Of a DNA stretch of 14,533 bases, positions 7,831 through 14,533 are shown piece after piece (positions within the stretch are counted from its first letter, which is position 1; each line of letters starts with the position of its first letter). The notes under the pieces are model-generated. The model saw only the letters and a list, made by a program, of their open reading frames with translations, did not search any database and was not told the DNA's origin. Source of the DNA: CAZMXS01 sp964570325 (GTDB taxonomy: Bacteria; Verrucomicrobiota; Kiritimatiellia; CAIQIC01; CAZMXS01); contig CAZMXS010000094.1 of NCBI GenBank assembly GCA_964570325.1, positions 1-14,533 on the forward strand, written 5' to 3'. The position numbers and the translations under genes were made by a program.

Positions 7831-7835
7831 AAAGG
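7830..7835 (+). promoter_or_regulatory. Ribosome binding site of the second GT2-like gene
   Basis: GAAAGG lies 5 bases before the ATG at 7841. Its first G is the last base of the preceding TAG stop. This supports the ATG start. Confidence 0.55.
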
Positions 7836-7840
7836 CGACC

Positions 7841-9253
7841 ATGGAACCGATTGCGCTCAGCATCATTCTGACCGGCCGCAACGATAACCACAACGCCGGT
7901 TTCACCGACCGGCTATTCATGGCCCTGGACCAGAACCTGGAGCGGCTCCGGCGCGCCGCCGTTCCGCTCGAGATTCTCTGGGTGGAGTGGAACGCCGTCG
8001 CCGGCCGGCCCTGTCTGGCCGAATCCGTGCTGGCCCGCTATCCCCAAGCGCGCGCCATCATCTGCGGCCCCGAGATCCACGCCGGCCTGTGCGACCGCCC
8101 GACAATGCAATTCATGCAGTACTTCGCCAAAAACGCCGGACTCCGGCGCGCGCGCGGCCGGTTCGCCCTGGTCACCAACGGCGACATCCTGCTGGGGGAA
8201 GAAGTGGTGAACCATCTGGCGCGCATCGTGCGGGAACCGGTTGCCCCGGCTATTTACCGCGCCACGCGCCGCGATCTGCGCCCCGGGGTCGGCCCGGCCG
8301 GCGCCACCGATCCAGAAAACTGGCAGCGCCTTAATCTCACTACGCCGCCCTACCACGTGGAGCAATCGGGCGACTTCATTCTCGCTGCGCGCTGTGTCTG
8401 GGAAGGCCTGGGCGGATTCAACGAAACCATCCGGCATTCCGAGTTGCACATTGACTCGCAATTTTGTGTGCAAGCAGTTAAAAGTGGATTTGAAGCGCGG
8501 CTGACCGGCGATGTTTACCATCTGCATCACGAAGGCAGTTGGACCCATCTGTCCGCGGCCCAGCGCGCCGACCCGAACGCCGGGCGCGGCAACGACTTCG
8601 ATTACTTGCGAGATCTGCCCTACCGCAACAGCGATGACTGGGGCCTGGTCCGCTTCACGGAAGAACGCTTGTCGGATCGCCTGGTCGTCCTGCATCAGCC
8701 GCCGGCCCGCCCGCCGGCTGCGCGGCCGCCGCCGGCTCCGGGGCTCGAGGAACTGGCCGACCAGCTCCAGCAGCGCGCGCGCGCGGCCGCCGCTGAAGAC
8801 TTTTGCGCCGCTTTCATCGCCGCCCTGGCGCAAGTCAACTTGGGCCGCCGCAGCCCGGTGGAGCTGGCGATGCCATTCCTAAAAAGATACCTGCAATCCT
8901 TTTGGGAGCAGTTGCTGGGCGATCCCAAGTGCCGCGAGCAGGGAGTGGCAATGTACGGGTCCGGACGCCACACGGAATGGCTGTTGCGGCAATTATGCGA
9001 CACCCCGGGCCCAACCGTAAAATGCATTCTCGATGACTTTATCCACGAACCCCAGACGCTGGCCGGCATCCGCGTGATCCGCCCGGAAAACCTCGATGTC
9101 GGCGCGGTCGGCGCCATCGTGATCTCGTCCGACGTCTACGAGACGGTGCTATACGAGAAAGCCCGCGGCCGCTTTGGCCCGGACCTGGCGATCTACACAC
9201 TATACGATGATTTGCCCAAAGGGCTGTATCTCCAGGAACTGGCGGGATTCTAG
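7841..9253 (+). CDS. GT2-like (GT-A fold) glycosyltransferase with C-terminal GxGxHT module
   Basis: Protein of 470 residues in three parts. Residues 1-285 resemble a family 2 glycosyltransferase: LSIILTGRNDNH (6-17) is the first strand, FALVTNGDILLGEEVV (108-123) holds the NGD that replaces the usual D-x-D, and GDFILAARCVWEGLGGFNE (177-195) matches the common acceptor-side segment, followed by HIDSQFCVQA (203-212), where D205 could be the base. The canonical DDGSTD is absent (VEWNAVAG, 48-55, stands there), so this is a divergent branch. A Pro/Ala/Arg-rich linker (286-300) and a helical stretch (301-346) lead to copy E of the module (about 347-470): YGSGRHT (372-378), DD (398-399), SSD (429-431), and a degenerate tail LYDDLPKGLY. 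GAAAGG before the ATG gives a good ribosome site. It is likely to be one of the chain-building transferases; the sugar is unknown. Confidence 0.82.
   Translation: MEPIALSIILTGRNDNHNAGFTDRLFMALDQNLERLRRAAVPLEILWVEWNAVAGRPCLAESVLARYPQARAIICGPEIHAGLCDRPTMQFMQYFAKNAGLRRARGRFALVTNGDILLGEEVVNHLARIVREPVAPAIYRATRRDLRPGVGPAGATDPENWQRLNLTTPPYHVEQSGDFILAARCVWEGLGGFNETIRHSELHIDSQFCVQAVKSGFEARLTGDVYHLHHEGSWTHLSAAQRADPNAGRGNDFDYLRDLPYRNSDDWGLVRFTEERLSDRLVVLHQPPARPPAARPPPAPGLEELADQLQQRARAAAAEDFCAAFIAALAQVNLGRRSPVELAMPFLKRYLQSFWEQLLGDPKCREQGVAMYGSGRHTEWLLRQLCDTPGPTVKCILDDFIHEPQTLAGIRVIRPENLDVGAVGAIVISSDVYETVLYEKARGRFGPDLAIYTLYDDLPKGLYLQELAGF
8879..9250 (+). other. GxGxHT module, copy E (C-terminus of second GT2-like protein)
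   Basis: Copy E covers residues 347-470. Gly to DD is 25 residues and DD to SSD is 31. Ser replaces Ala in the glycine turn. The tail LYDDLPKGLY aligns with LYxGFPPGPY of copies A-C, so E bridges those copies and the tail-less copy D. Confidence 0.75.
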
Positions 9254-9275
9254 GCCCCCCGACATCCAGGTCCGC

Positions 9276-10448
9276 ATGCAAGTAATTTCCGCTCCTTTGG
9301 CCTTTCCGGCCGACCGGCCTTTTCAGATTCACGGACCCGCGGCGGAAGCCGCACTGGTCACACAGGTGCTGACCCGCCTGCGGCGCGGCCCGGCATCCTC
9401 CGGACCAACCGCCACCCACCTGCTCGTCGGACCGGACTGGCCGCGCCAATTGGCCGCATTGCGCGCGGCGGGGGTTCCGGAAACGCAGTTATGCGTGATG
9501 CCGATTCCGGACGGGGAAATGTGGACTTGGTGGCGTTTCGCGCGTTCCGTAGCCGACGCGCTGGCGATCCGCGACGGCCGCGTGGACCTGCCCGCAGACC
9601 GCTTCCTGGCCTACGTCGCGGAACTGGGACGCGGCCAATTGGAAAACGGCCGGCTCGTGACCGATCCGGAATATTATGGATGCACTTTCGCGGATCTCTG
9701 GCGCGCAAACGGGGAGGCCGTTGAACAGGTGCTCCGGGGCCTGGCCGACGAACGCTCGCGCCGCCAATACGGGCGCATTTTGCGGGCCCCGCCGGAGGAG
9801 CAGTGGGAACATTTCATCGCGCACGTTTTCCAGCGCCAGCAGTACGACGAACACATCCGCATCCGGCCGGGCGATGTCATCCTGAATGGCGGCATTGCCA
9901 CCGGCAACGAGGTGGCCCTGTTCCTGGCGTATCTCGACGGTGTCGGCCGCATCCATAACATTGATCCGCTCGGCCACCGACATTTGAGCCCGATGGTGGC
10001 GCCGGTGGTCGCGCACCATCGCGAGCAAATCGCGGTTCATGAAGTTGCGCTCTCCGATTCCGAGCAACGGATCCGACTGCCGGTGGGCAACGCGCAACAA
10101 GCCATTGGCAAACACCGCGGCGCCGAGCTGGCGGGATTTCAGACGTTTGAGTTCGACGCCTGCCGGCTTGACACCTTGGTGGCGCGCGAACAACTGAATC
10201 GAATTGACCTGATCAAACTCGACTTGGAAGGAGCCGAAGAATATGTCCTGGACGGGATGCTGGACACGGTTCGGCGCTTCCGGCCGCAGATCGCCCTGAG
10301 CATTTATCATCGCCCGCGGCACCTGTTTGAGCTTCCGCTGCGCCTGATGAAGGCGGTCGCCAATTATTCATTCTTCATCGAGCACTATAGCTTCGAACGC
10401 TGGGAAGTTGTCCTGTACGCGATCCCCGACGAACGGCTGAACGGCTAA
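9276..10448 (+). CDS. FkbM-family methyltransferase
   Basis: Protein of 390 residues. The C-terminal half (about 197-385) is a FkbM-type SAM methyltransferase: GDVILNGGIATGNEVALFLAYL (199-220) is the SAM-binding start, IHNIDPLGHRHL (226-237) is the second strand with its acid, ACRLDTLV (295-302) and RIDLIKLDLEGAEEYVLDG (309-327) are the family hallmark, and QIALSIYHRPRHLFELP (338-354) follows. The family generally O-methylates sugars or secondary metabolites. The N-terminal half (1-195) is not recognisable; it contains a Trp/Phe-rich stretch (MWTWWRFARSVAD, 82-94) and may bind the acceptor. The ATG lies 22 bases after the preceding stop; an upstream in-frame start inside the previous gene is less likely. 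It is the last gene of the + strand unit and the third methyltransferase in it. It lacks the GxGxHT module. Confidence 0.88.
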   Translation: MQVISAPLAFPADRPFQIHGPAAEAALVTQVLTRLRRGPASSGPTATHLLVGPDWPRQLAALRAAGVPETQLCVMPIPDGEMWTWWRFARSVADALAIRDGRVDLPADRFLAYVAELGRGQLENGRLVTDPEYYGCTFADLWRANGEAVEQVLRGLADERSRRQYGRILRAPPEEQWEHFIAHVFQRQQYDEHIRIRPGDVILNGGIATGNEVALFLAYLDGVGRIHNIDPLGHRHLSPMVAPVVAHHREQIAVHEVALSDSEQRIRLPVGNAQQAIGKHRGAELAGFQTFEFDACRLDTLVAREQLNRIDLIKLDLEGAEEYVLDGMLDTVRRFRPQIALSIYHRPRHLFELPLRLMKAVANYSFFIEHYSFERWEVVLYAIPDERLNG

Positions 10449-10454
10449 TCCATC

Positions 10455-10468
10455 TCGTTCCCGAACGA
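10455..10468. repeat. Small perfect inverted repeat
   Basis: TCGTTC-CC-GAACGA is a 6-bp inverted repeat with a 2-base centre, just after the FkbM gene stop. It may add a weak fold upstream of the larger hairpin or be a chance palindrome. Confidence 0.35.
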
Positions 10469-10476
10469 TCACGCCA

Positions 10477-10504
10477 CGGCTGGATGCTTCGCATCCGGCC
10501 GTTT
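10477..10504 (+). terminator. Probable intrinsic terminator between convergent genes
   Basis: An 11-bp stem (CGGCTGGATGC with GCATCCGGCCG, one T-G wobble) closes a TTC loop at 10477-10501. It is followed on the + strand by TTT and then a mixed, only partly T-rich stretch. It sits 28 bases after the last stop of the glycan operon and 10 bases before the stop of the - strand gene. It may serve the + strand, and possibly both strands as a hairpin-only barrier. The short T-run lowers confidence. Confidence 0.6.
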
Positions 10505-10511
10505 GCGCTTG

Positions 10512-13500
10512 TTACGGCGGAGCCACGAAGTTGGTGCCGTCATGGCTGACCCAGATCGTGTAGAAGTAGGGTTGCCCGGAATCCAAGCCGGTGTGCTCAT
10601 AGACCCGGTTCGTGCCGGTGTAAAGGGCGCTGCCGTCGCCGGTGTTGGCCGGATAATCGTCCAGGCGCGCGCGAACGTGAACCAGGTTGTTGGACACCCC
10701 GGCCAGGATCGGATCCGTCCAGCGCAGGTACACGCTGTTGGTCAAGGCCACCGCCTGGAAGGCAAACGGCACGTAAAGCACATTCGTGTAAGTTTTCGCA
10801 TACCCGTTGTTGTTCTCGTTGGTCTCGGCCGCGACATCCAGGCAGTCCACCTGCGCCCAAAGCGTACGGACACCGGTGTTCGTCCACGGCGCCAGCCCGG
10901 CAAACAGAATCGCGCGCGACTCGCCGGCGCCCAGCACGCCAACGGGCTCTGATAGATTGCCGGTCGCCCCAACGGTCGGTTCGTTGGTCCGGTGGTACCA
11001 TAGCCCCAGGATTCCCCCGTCAGCCGGAACCGTCCCTTGATTCTGCACCGTCACCACCACGTTGAACGGCACCCCCGCCGGCAGCACGGCGCGGCTGAAT
11101 TCGATGTCGGTCACAACCAAATCGCGATCCGTCGCGCCGACCCGAATCAGGAAAGTCCGCGGAGCGCTGGTGTCCACCCCGCCATTTGCCGTCCCGCCGT
11201 CGTCCTTCAGCGTCAGCGTCACCACGGCGCTGCCCGTTTCATTCGTGGCCGGCGCAAAGGTTAGATCGCCGGTGACCGCGTCCACCGCCGGCTGAACTTG
11301 GAACAGATTGCTGTTGTTGTTTGAAACAAAGAACGCGACCAAGGTCTGGTTCGATTCGTCCGGCGGGCCCGGCGTCAGGTTGGTCGCCCAAGCGCTCACC
11401 GTCTGGAAGCCGGCGTCGTCCAGCACCTCCTGATCGGAACCCAGGTCAAAAGTCGGCGGGTCATTGACCGCCGCGATCATCACCGCGAACGTCTGGGTTG
11501 CGCTGATATTCACGCCGCCGTAATTGGTGCCGCCATCATCCGTCACCCAGACGGACACGGTTGCCTCGCCGTTGGCGTTCGTCGCGGGGGTGAAGGTCAG
11601 ATCGCCAGTCACCGGGTTGATGGCGGGCATCGTCCCGAACAGGGCCGGGTTGTCGGCGCTGGTGTGGAAGGTCAGCGCCTGGGAGGATTCCGCGCCAGGG
11701 CCGGGACTCAACGCGGTCGCCCAGCCGGACACGGTCCGCGCGCCGCAATCTTCGAACACCGTCTGGTCGGCGCCCTTCACAAAAGAAGGCGCGTCATTGA
11801 CCGGCAGAATGGTGATGGTGAAGGTCACGGCGGCGCTGATATTGCTGCCGCCGTTCTCCGTGCCGCCATCATCGCGCAACCGCGCGACGACCGTCGCCAC
11901 ACCGCTGACATTGCTGAAGACCGTGAAGGTCAGATCGCCGTTGGTGGGATCAAGCGCAGGCTGCACATAGAAGAGCGCAGCGCGGTTGTTGGTGACGATG
12001 AATGTCAGTTGCTGCTCGCCCTCATCCGCGGAACCAGCCTGCATGTTGGTGGCCCAACCGGCAAAGGTCTGCGCCCAGGCATCCTCGTACACCACAATGT
12101 CGGCGCCCGGCGTGAACGACGGCGGATCGTTGACCGTCAGCACGGTGATCGTGAAGGTCTGGGTGGCCGTGACATTCAACCCGCCATTGTTGGTCCCACC
12201 ACTGTCGCGCAAGTAGATACTCACCGTGGCCACGCCGCTGGAGGCGGCGGTCGGCGTAAAGATCAGCGTTCCCGAATTGGCGTCCACGGCCGGCTGGTAG
12301 GAGAACAGGGTCGGATTATTATTGGTCAGGATAAAGCTCAAGGTCTGGCCCGACTCATCCGGCGGCCCCTTGCTGATATTCTTCGCCCAGGCGGCAAAGG
12401 CCTGCATGCCGCAGTCCTCGTTCACCACCAGGTTGGTACCCAGCGTAAATGCGGGCGGGTCGTTGACCGCGGCAATGTTGATCAGCAGGGTCTCCGACGG
12501 GCTCGTGTCATCGCCGCCGTTGGCGATGCCGCCGTCATCGCGCAAGGTGATACTCACCATGATCAACCCGTTGGCATTCTCGGCCGGCGTGTAGGTCAGG
12601 TCGCCGGAAACCGGATCAATGGCCGGCAGCGCGGCGAACTTGGTATTGTCCGAAGTTGAGACCATAAAGGTCAACACCTGGTGCTGCTCGTTGGCCGGAC
12701 CGGCGGTGATGTTGGTGGCCCAGCCGCTGACCACCTGCTCGCCGGCATCCTCCAAAATGACCTGGTCCGGGCCCTTGGTCCACGACGGCTCATCGTTGAC
12801 CGCCGTGACCGTGATCGTGAAGGTCTGGGTAACGCTGCAATTCCAGCCGCCATAGTTCGTCCCGCCATTGTCGCGCAGGTAGAGGGTAACGGTAGCCATG
12901 CCGTTCGAATCCGCCTCGGGCGTGAAAGTCAGCGTCCCGTTGGCGGGATTCACGGCCGGCAGGACACTGAACAGGCTGTCGTTGTCCGTGCTCACAATGA
13001 AATTAAGGGTCTGGCCGGACTCGTCGGGGGCGCCGGCGCTGATACCGGTGGCCCAACTGCTGACGGTGCGGACCCCGCAATCCTCCAGCACCGTCTGGTT
13101 GGCGCCCTTGGTAAATATGGGCGGATCGTTGACCGCCGTGACGGTGATGGTGAAGGTTTCGATCGCGCTGGTGTCCTGCCCGCCATTCGCCGTCCCGCCA
13201 TTGTCCTGCAAACGCACCGTCACGGTGGCGGAGCCATTCTTATTGGCGCCTGGCGTGTAGGTCAATTCGCCGGAGGCCGAATCTATCGCCGGCAGTGCGT
13301 CGAAGAGGGTGTCATTGTCCGTCGTGATGTTGAAGGTCAGGGTCTGGTGCGCCTCATTCGGCGGACCGGCCGTGATCGCCGTGGCCCAGCCCGCAACCGA
13401 TTGCGCGCCGCAATCTTCCAGCACCGTCTGGTTGCCACCCTTGGTGAACGACGGCGCGTCGTTGACCGGGCCAACCACGATATTGAACGTCTGCGTCACG

Positions 13501-14533
13501 CTGCAATCCCAACCGCCATAGTTCGTCCCGCCGTTATCCTGCAGGTACACCGTCACCACCGCACTCCCATTGGAGTTGGCCGCCGGCGTGTACGTCAGGT
13601 TGCCGGTGGTGGGATTGATGGCCGGCTGCACCGCAAAGAGGCTGACGTTGTCGTTGGCCACTTGGAACGTCAACACCTGCCCGGATTCATTGGCCGGCCC
13701 CCGGCTGATCCCCGTCGCCCAAGCGGACACTGTCTGCGCCCCGCAATCCTCCAGCACCGATTCGTCCGCGCCCTTGGTAAACGACGGCGGATCGTTCACC
13801 GAGTTGATCGTGATCGTGAAATTGACCGGAACCGTCGTATCCACCCCGCCGTTGGCCGTTCCACCATCGTCCTGAAGGTACAGCGTAACCGTCGTCGCGC
13901 CGAAGGCGTTGGTCTCCGGCGTGAAGGTCAGATTGCCGGTGGCCGGATCAATCGCCGGCGCCACGCTGAACAGCGACGGCATGTCGGGCGTCAGATGGAA
14001 GGTCAGGTTCTGAATCGCCTCGTCGGCCGGACCGGCGCGGATCCCGGCGGCCCACCCGGCGAGAGTCTGCGGCCCGCAATCCTCGTTCACGCTTGGGTTG
14101 GCGCCGCGCGTGAAGACCGGGATGTCGTTGACCGGCGTCACCCCGATCGTGAAGGTTTGCGTCACGCTGCAGTCCCAGCCGCCGTAATTGGTGCCGCCGT
14201 TGTCCTGCAAATAGACCGTCACCGTCGCCGTTCCATTCGAATCGGCCTGTGGCGTGTACGTCAGATTGCCGGTGTTCGGGTTGATGGCGGGCGCCACGGC
14301 AAACAGACCGTCGTTGTCGGTCGTGACGCGGAAGGTCAGGGTCTGGGAGGATTCATTGTCGGGGCCCTTGCTGATCGCGGTCGCCCAACCCGCGACCGTT
14401 TGCGCCCCGCAGTCCTCCAGGACATTCTGGTTGGCGCCTTTCGTGAACGACGGCGGATCGTTCACGGAGGTAATCGTGATCGTGAAACTCTGCGGGGGGC
14501 TGGTGTCCGCGCCGCCGTTCGCCGTCCCGCCGT
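10512..14533 (-). CDS. Giant VNDxP-repeat (cadherin/VCBS-like) surface protein with CARDB and FN3-like C-terminus, 5' end outside the window
   Basis: Partial gene reading leftward; the frame is open to the right edge, so at least 1339 C-terminal residues are seen and the GTG at 14463-14465 is an internal Val codon. It holds ten complete beta-rich repeats, each starting VND-x-P and containing an ED[CA]G turn, a W-A near residue 27, an L-F near 55, the PA-[IVL]-[ND] strand, LT[YF]TP, a D-[DN]-GGT-x-x-GG loop and a TFTITV strand, plus the end of an eleventh. A CARDB domain follows (about 10782-11123), with the VxNQGTVPA core and TNENNNGY end, then an FN3-like domain (about 10515-10772) with YLRWTDP and TGLDSGQPYFYTIW. 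The stop follows directly at NFVAPP. No LPXTG, PEP-CTERM or other sorting signal is visible at this end. Such proteins are usually exported and act in adhesion or as a cell-surface coat; the signal peptide would be outside the window. Function is inferred from domain style. Confidence 0.9.
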   Translation of the reverse strand, partial: GGTANGGADTSPPQSFTITITSVNDPPSFTKGANQNVLEDCGAQTVAGWATAISKGPDNESSQTLTFRVTTDNDGLFAVAPAINPNTGNLTYTPQADSNGTATVTVYLQDNGGTNYGGWDCSVTQTFTIGVTPVNDIPVFTRGANPSVNEDCGPQTLAGWAAGIRAGPADEAIQNLTFHLTPDMPSLFSVAPAIDPATGNLTFTPETNAFGATTVTLYLQDDGGTANGGVDTTVPVNFTITINSVNDPPSFTKGADESVLEDCGAQTVSAWATGISRGPANESGQVLTFQVANDNVSLFAVQPAINPTTGNLTYTPAANSNGSAVVTVYLQDNGGTNYGGWDCSVTQTFNIVVGPVNDAPSFTKGGNQTVLEDCGAQSVAGWATAITAGPPNEAHQTLTFNITTDNDTLFDALPAIDSASGELTYTPGANKNGSATVTVRLQDNGGTANGGQDTSAIETFTITVTAVNDPPIFTKGANQTVLEDCGVRTVSSWATGISAGAPDESGQTLNFIVSTDNDSLFSVLPAVNPANGTLTFTPEADSNGMATVTLYLRDNGGTNYGGWNCSVTQTFTITVTAVNDEPSWTKGPDQVILEDAGEQVVSGWATNITAGPANEQHQVLTFMVSTSDNTKFAALPAIDPVSGDLTYTPAENANGLIMVSITLRDDGGIANGGDDTSPSETLLINIAAVNDPPAFTLGTNLVVNEDCGMQAFAAWAKNISKGPPDESGQTLSFILTNNNPTLFSYQPAVDANSGTLIFTPTAASSGVATVSIYLRDSGGTNNGGLNVTATQTFTITVLTVNDPPSFTPGADIVVYEDAWAQTFAGWATNMQAGSADEGEQQLTFIVTNNRAALFYVQPALDPTNGDLTFTVFSNVSGVATVVARLRDDGGTENGGSNISAAVTFTITILPVNDAPSFVKGADQTVFEDCGARTVSGWATALSPGPGAESSQALTFHTSADNPALFGTMPAINPVTGDLTFTPATNANGEATVSVWVTDDGGTNYGGVNISATQTFAVMIAAVNDPPTFDLGSDQEVLDDAGFQTVSAWATNLTPGPPDESNQTLVAFFVSNNNSNLFQVQPAVDAVTGDLTFAPATNETGSAVVTLTLKDDGGTANGGVDTSAPRTFLIRVGATDRDLVVTDIEFSRAVLPAGVPFNVVVTVQNQGTVPADGGILGLWYHRTNEPTVGATGNLSEPVGVLGAGESRAILFAGLAPWTNTGVRTLWAQVDCLDVAAETNENNNGYAKTYTNVLYVPFAFQAVALTNSVYLRWTDPILAGVSNNLVHVRARLDDYPANTGDGSALYTGTNRVYEHTGLDSGQPYFYTIWVSHDGTNFVAPP
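11133..14533 (-). repeat. Tandem 333-bp coding repeats (10 complete, 1 partial)
   Basis: Unit boundaries, set at the VND codon, are 14133-14465, 13800-14132, 13467-13799, 13134-13466, 12801-13133, 12468-12800, 12135-12467, 11802-12134, 11469-11801 (each exactly 333 bp) and 11133-11468 (336 bp, one extra residue in TLVAFFV). The 68 bases at the right edge are the end of another unit. Units alternate in the loop near residue 92: odd units read NYGGWDCS or NYGGWNCS (units 1, 3, 5), even ones ANGG-x-DT (units 2, 4, 6, and the partial unit). Divergence grows toward the gene's 3' end. Confidence 0.92.

Noticed and set aside
9174..9275. Earlier start for the FkbM methyltransferase inside the previous gene
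   Set aside because: The added residues are an out-of-frame reading of copy E of the module; the ATG at 9276 follows the stop closely.
11664..12659. Long + strand open frames opposite the repeat gene
   Set aside because: They are shadows of the periodic, GC-rich repeat coding sequence; they carry no recognisable domain and recur in phase with the 333-bp unit.
11133..14533. CRISPR or other non-coding tandem array
   Set aside because: The units are 333 bp, contiguous, diverged, and preserve one reading frame throughout, so they are protein repeats.
1..14533. tRNA, rRNA, insertion sequence or phage genes
   Set aside because: No cloverleaf, rRNA core motif, transposase motif or terminal inverted repeats were recognised on either strand.

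Overview
This window looks like GC-rich bacterial chromosome. It holds a glycan-biosynthesis operon on the + strand (1-10448) that converges on the 3' end of a gene for a giant repetitive surface protein on the - strand (10512 to the right edge). The gene styles (GT4 enzymes of the 'SHDASRTGAP' type, FkbM methyltransferase, giant VNDxP-repeat protein ending in CARDB and FN3-like domains) are common in environmental bacteria, including the PVC group (Verrucomicrobiota, Kiritimatiellota, Planctomycetota). That placement is a low-confidence guess, because there is no rRNA or marker gene here.

The + strand holds eight tightly packed genes. In order they are: a 5'-truncated GT4 glycosyltransferase; a SAM methyltransferase with an extra C-terminal domain; a GalE-like NAD-dependent epimerase/dehydratase; a GT2 glycosyltransferase with the extra domain; a second GT4 glycosyltransferase; a protein with the extra domain at its N-terminus joined to a P-loop kinase-like domain; a second SAM methyltransferase with the extra domain; a second GT2-like glycosyltransferase with the extra domain; and an FkbM methyltransferase. 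Counting the truncated first gene makes nine coding regions in all. Four junctions are 4-base ATGA overlaps and the other gaps are 10-73 bases, so this reads as one translationally coupled operon. No membrane transporter, flippase or polymerase is in the window. The products look cytosolic and would make and decorate (epimerise, methylate, perhaps phosphorylate) a sugar chain.

The most striking content is the extra domain. Five of these proteins carry the same roughly 95-125 residue Rossmann-like module, attached to four unrelated kinds of enzyme. Its signature is hydrophobic-G-[AS]-G-x-H-[TS], then DD 24-28 residues later, then S-[ST]-D 30-31 residues after that. In three copies it ends in an almost invariant GFPPGPYPK tail. 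I do not recognise it as a named family. Its beginning resembles the N-terminal nucleotide-sugar-binding domain of PglD-type sugar acetyltransferases. It looks like a locus-specific shared adaptor or ligand-binding domain that could tie the enzymes into one pathway or complex.

The - strand gene encodes at least ten tandem cadherin/VCBS-like repeats. Nine are exactly 111 residues (333 bp) and one is 112. They show an alternating two-repeat (222-residue) higher-order pattern, followed by a CARDB domain and an FN3-like domain. Its 5' end lies outside the window. It is probably an exported cell-surface or adhesion protein, and might be a target of the neighbouring glycan pathway. The 63 bases between the two convergent units contain a strong 11-bp hairpin, a likely terminator.
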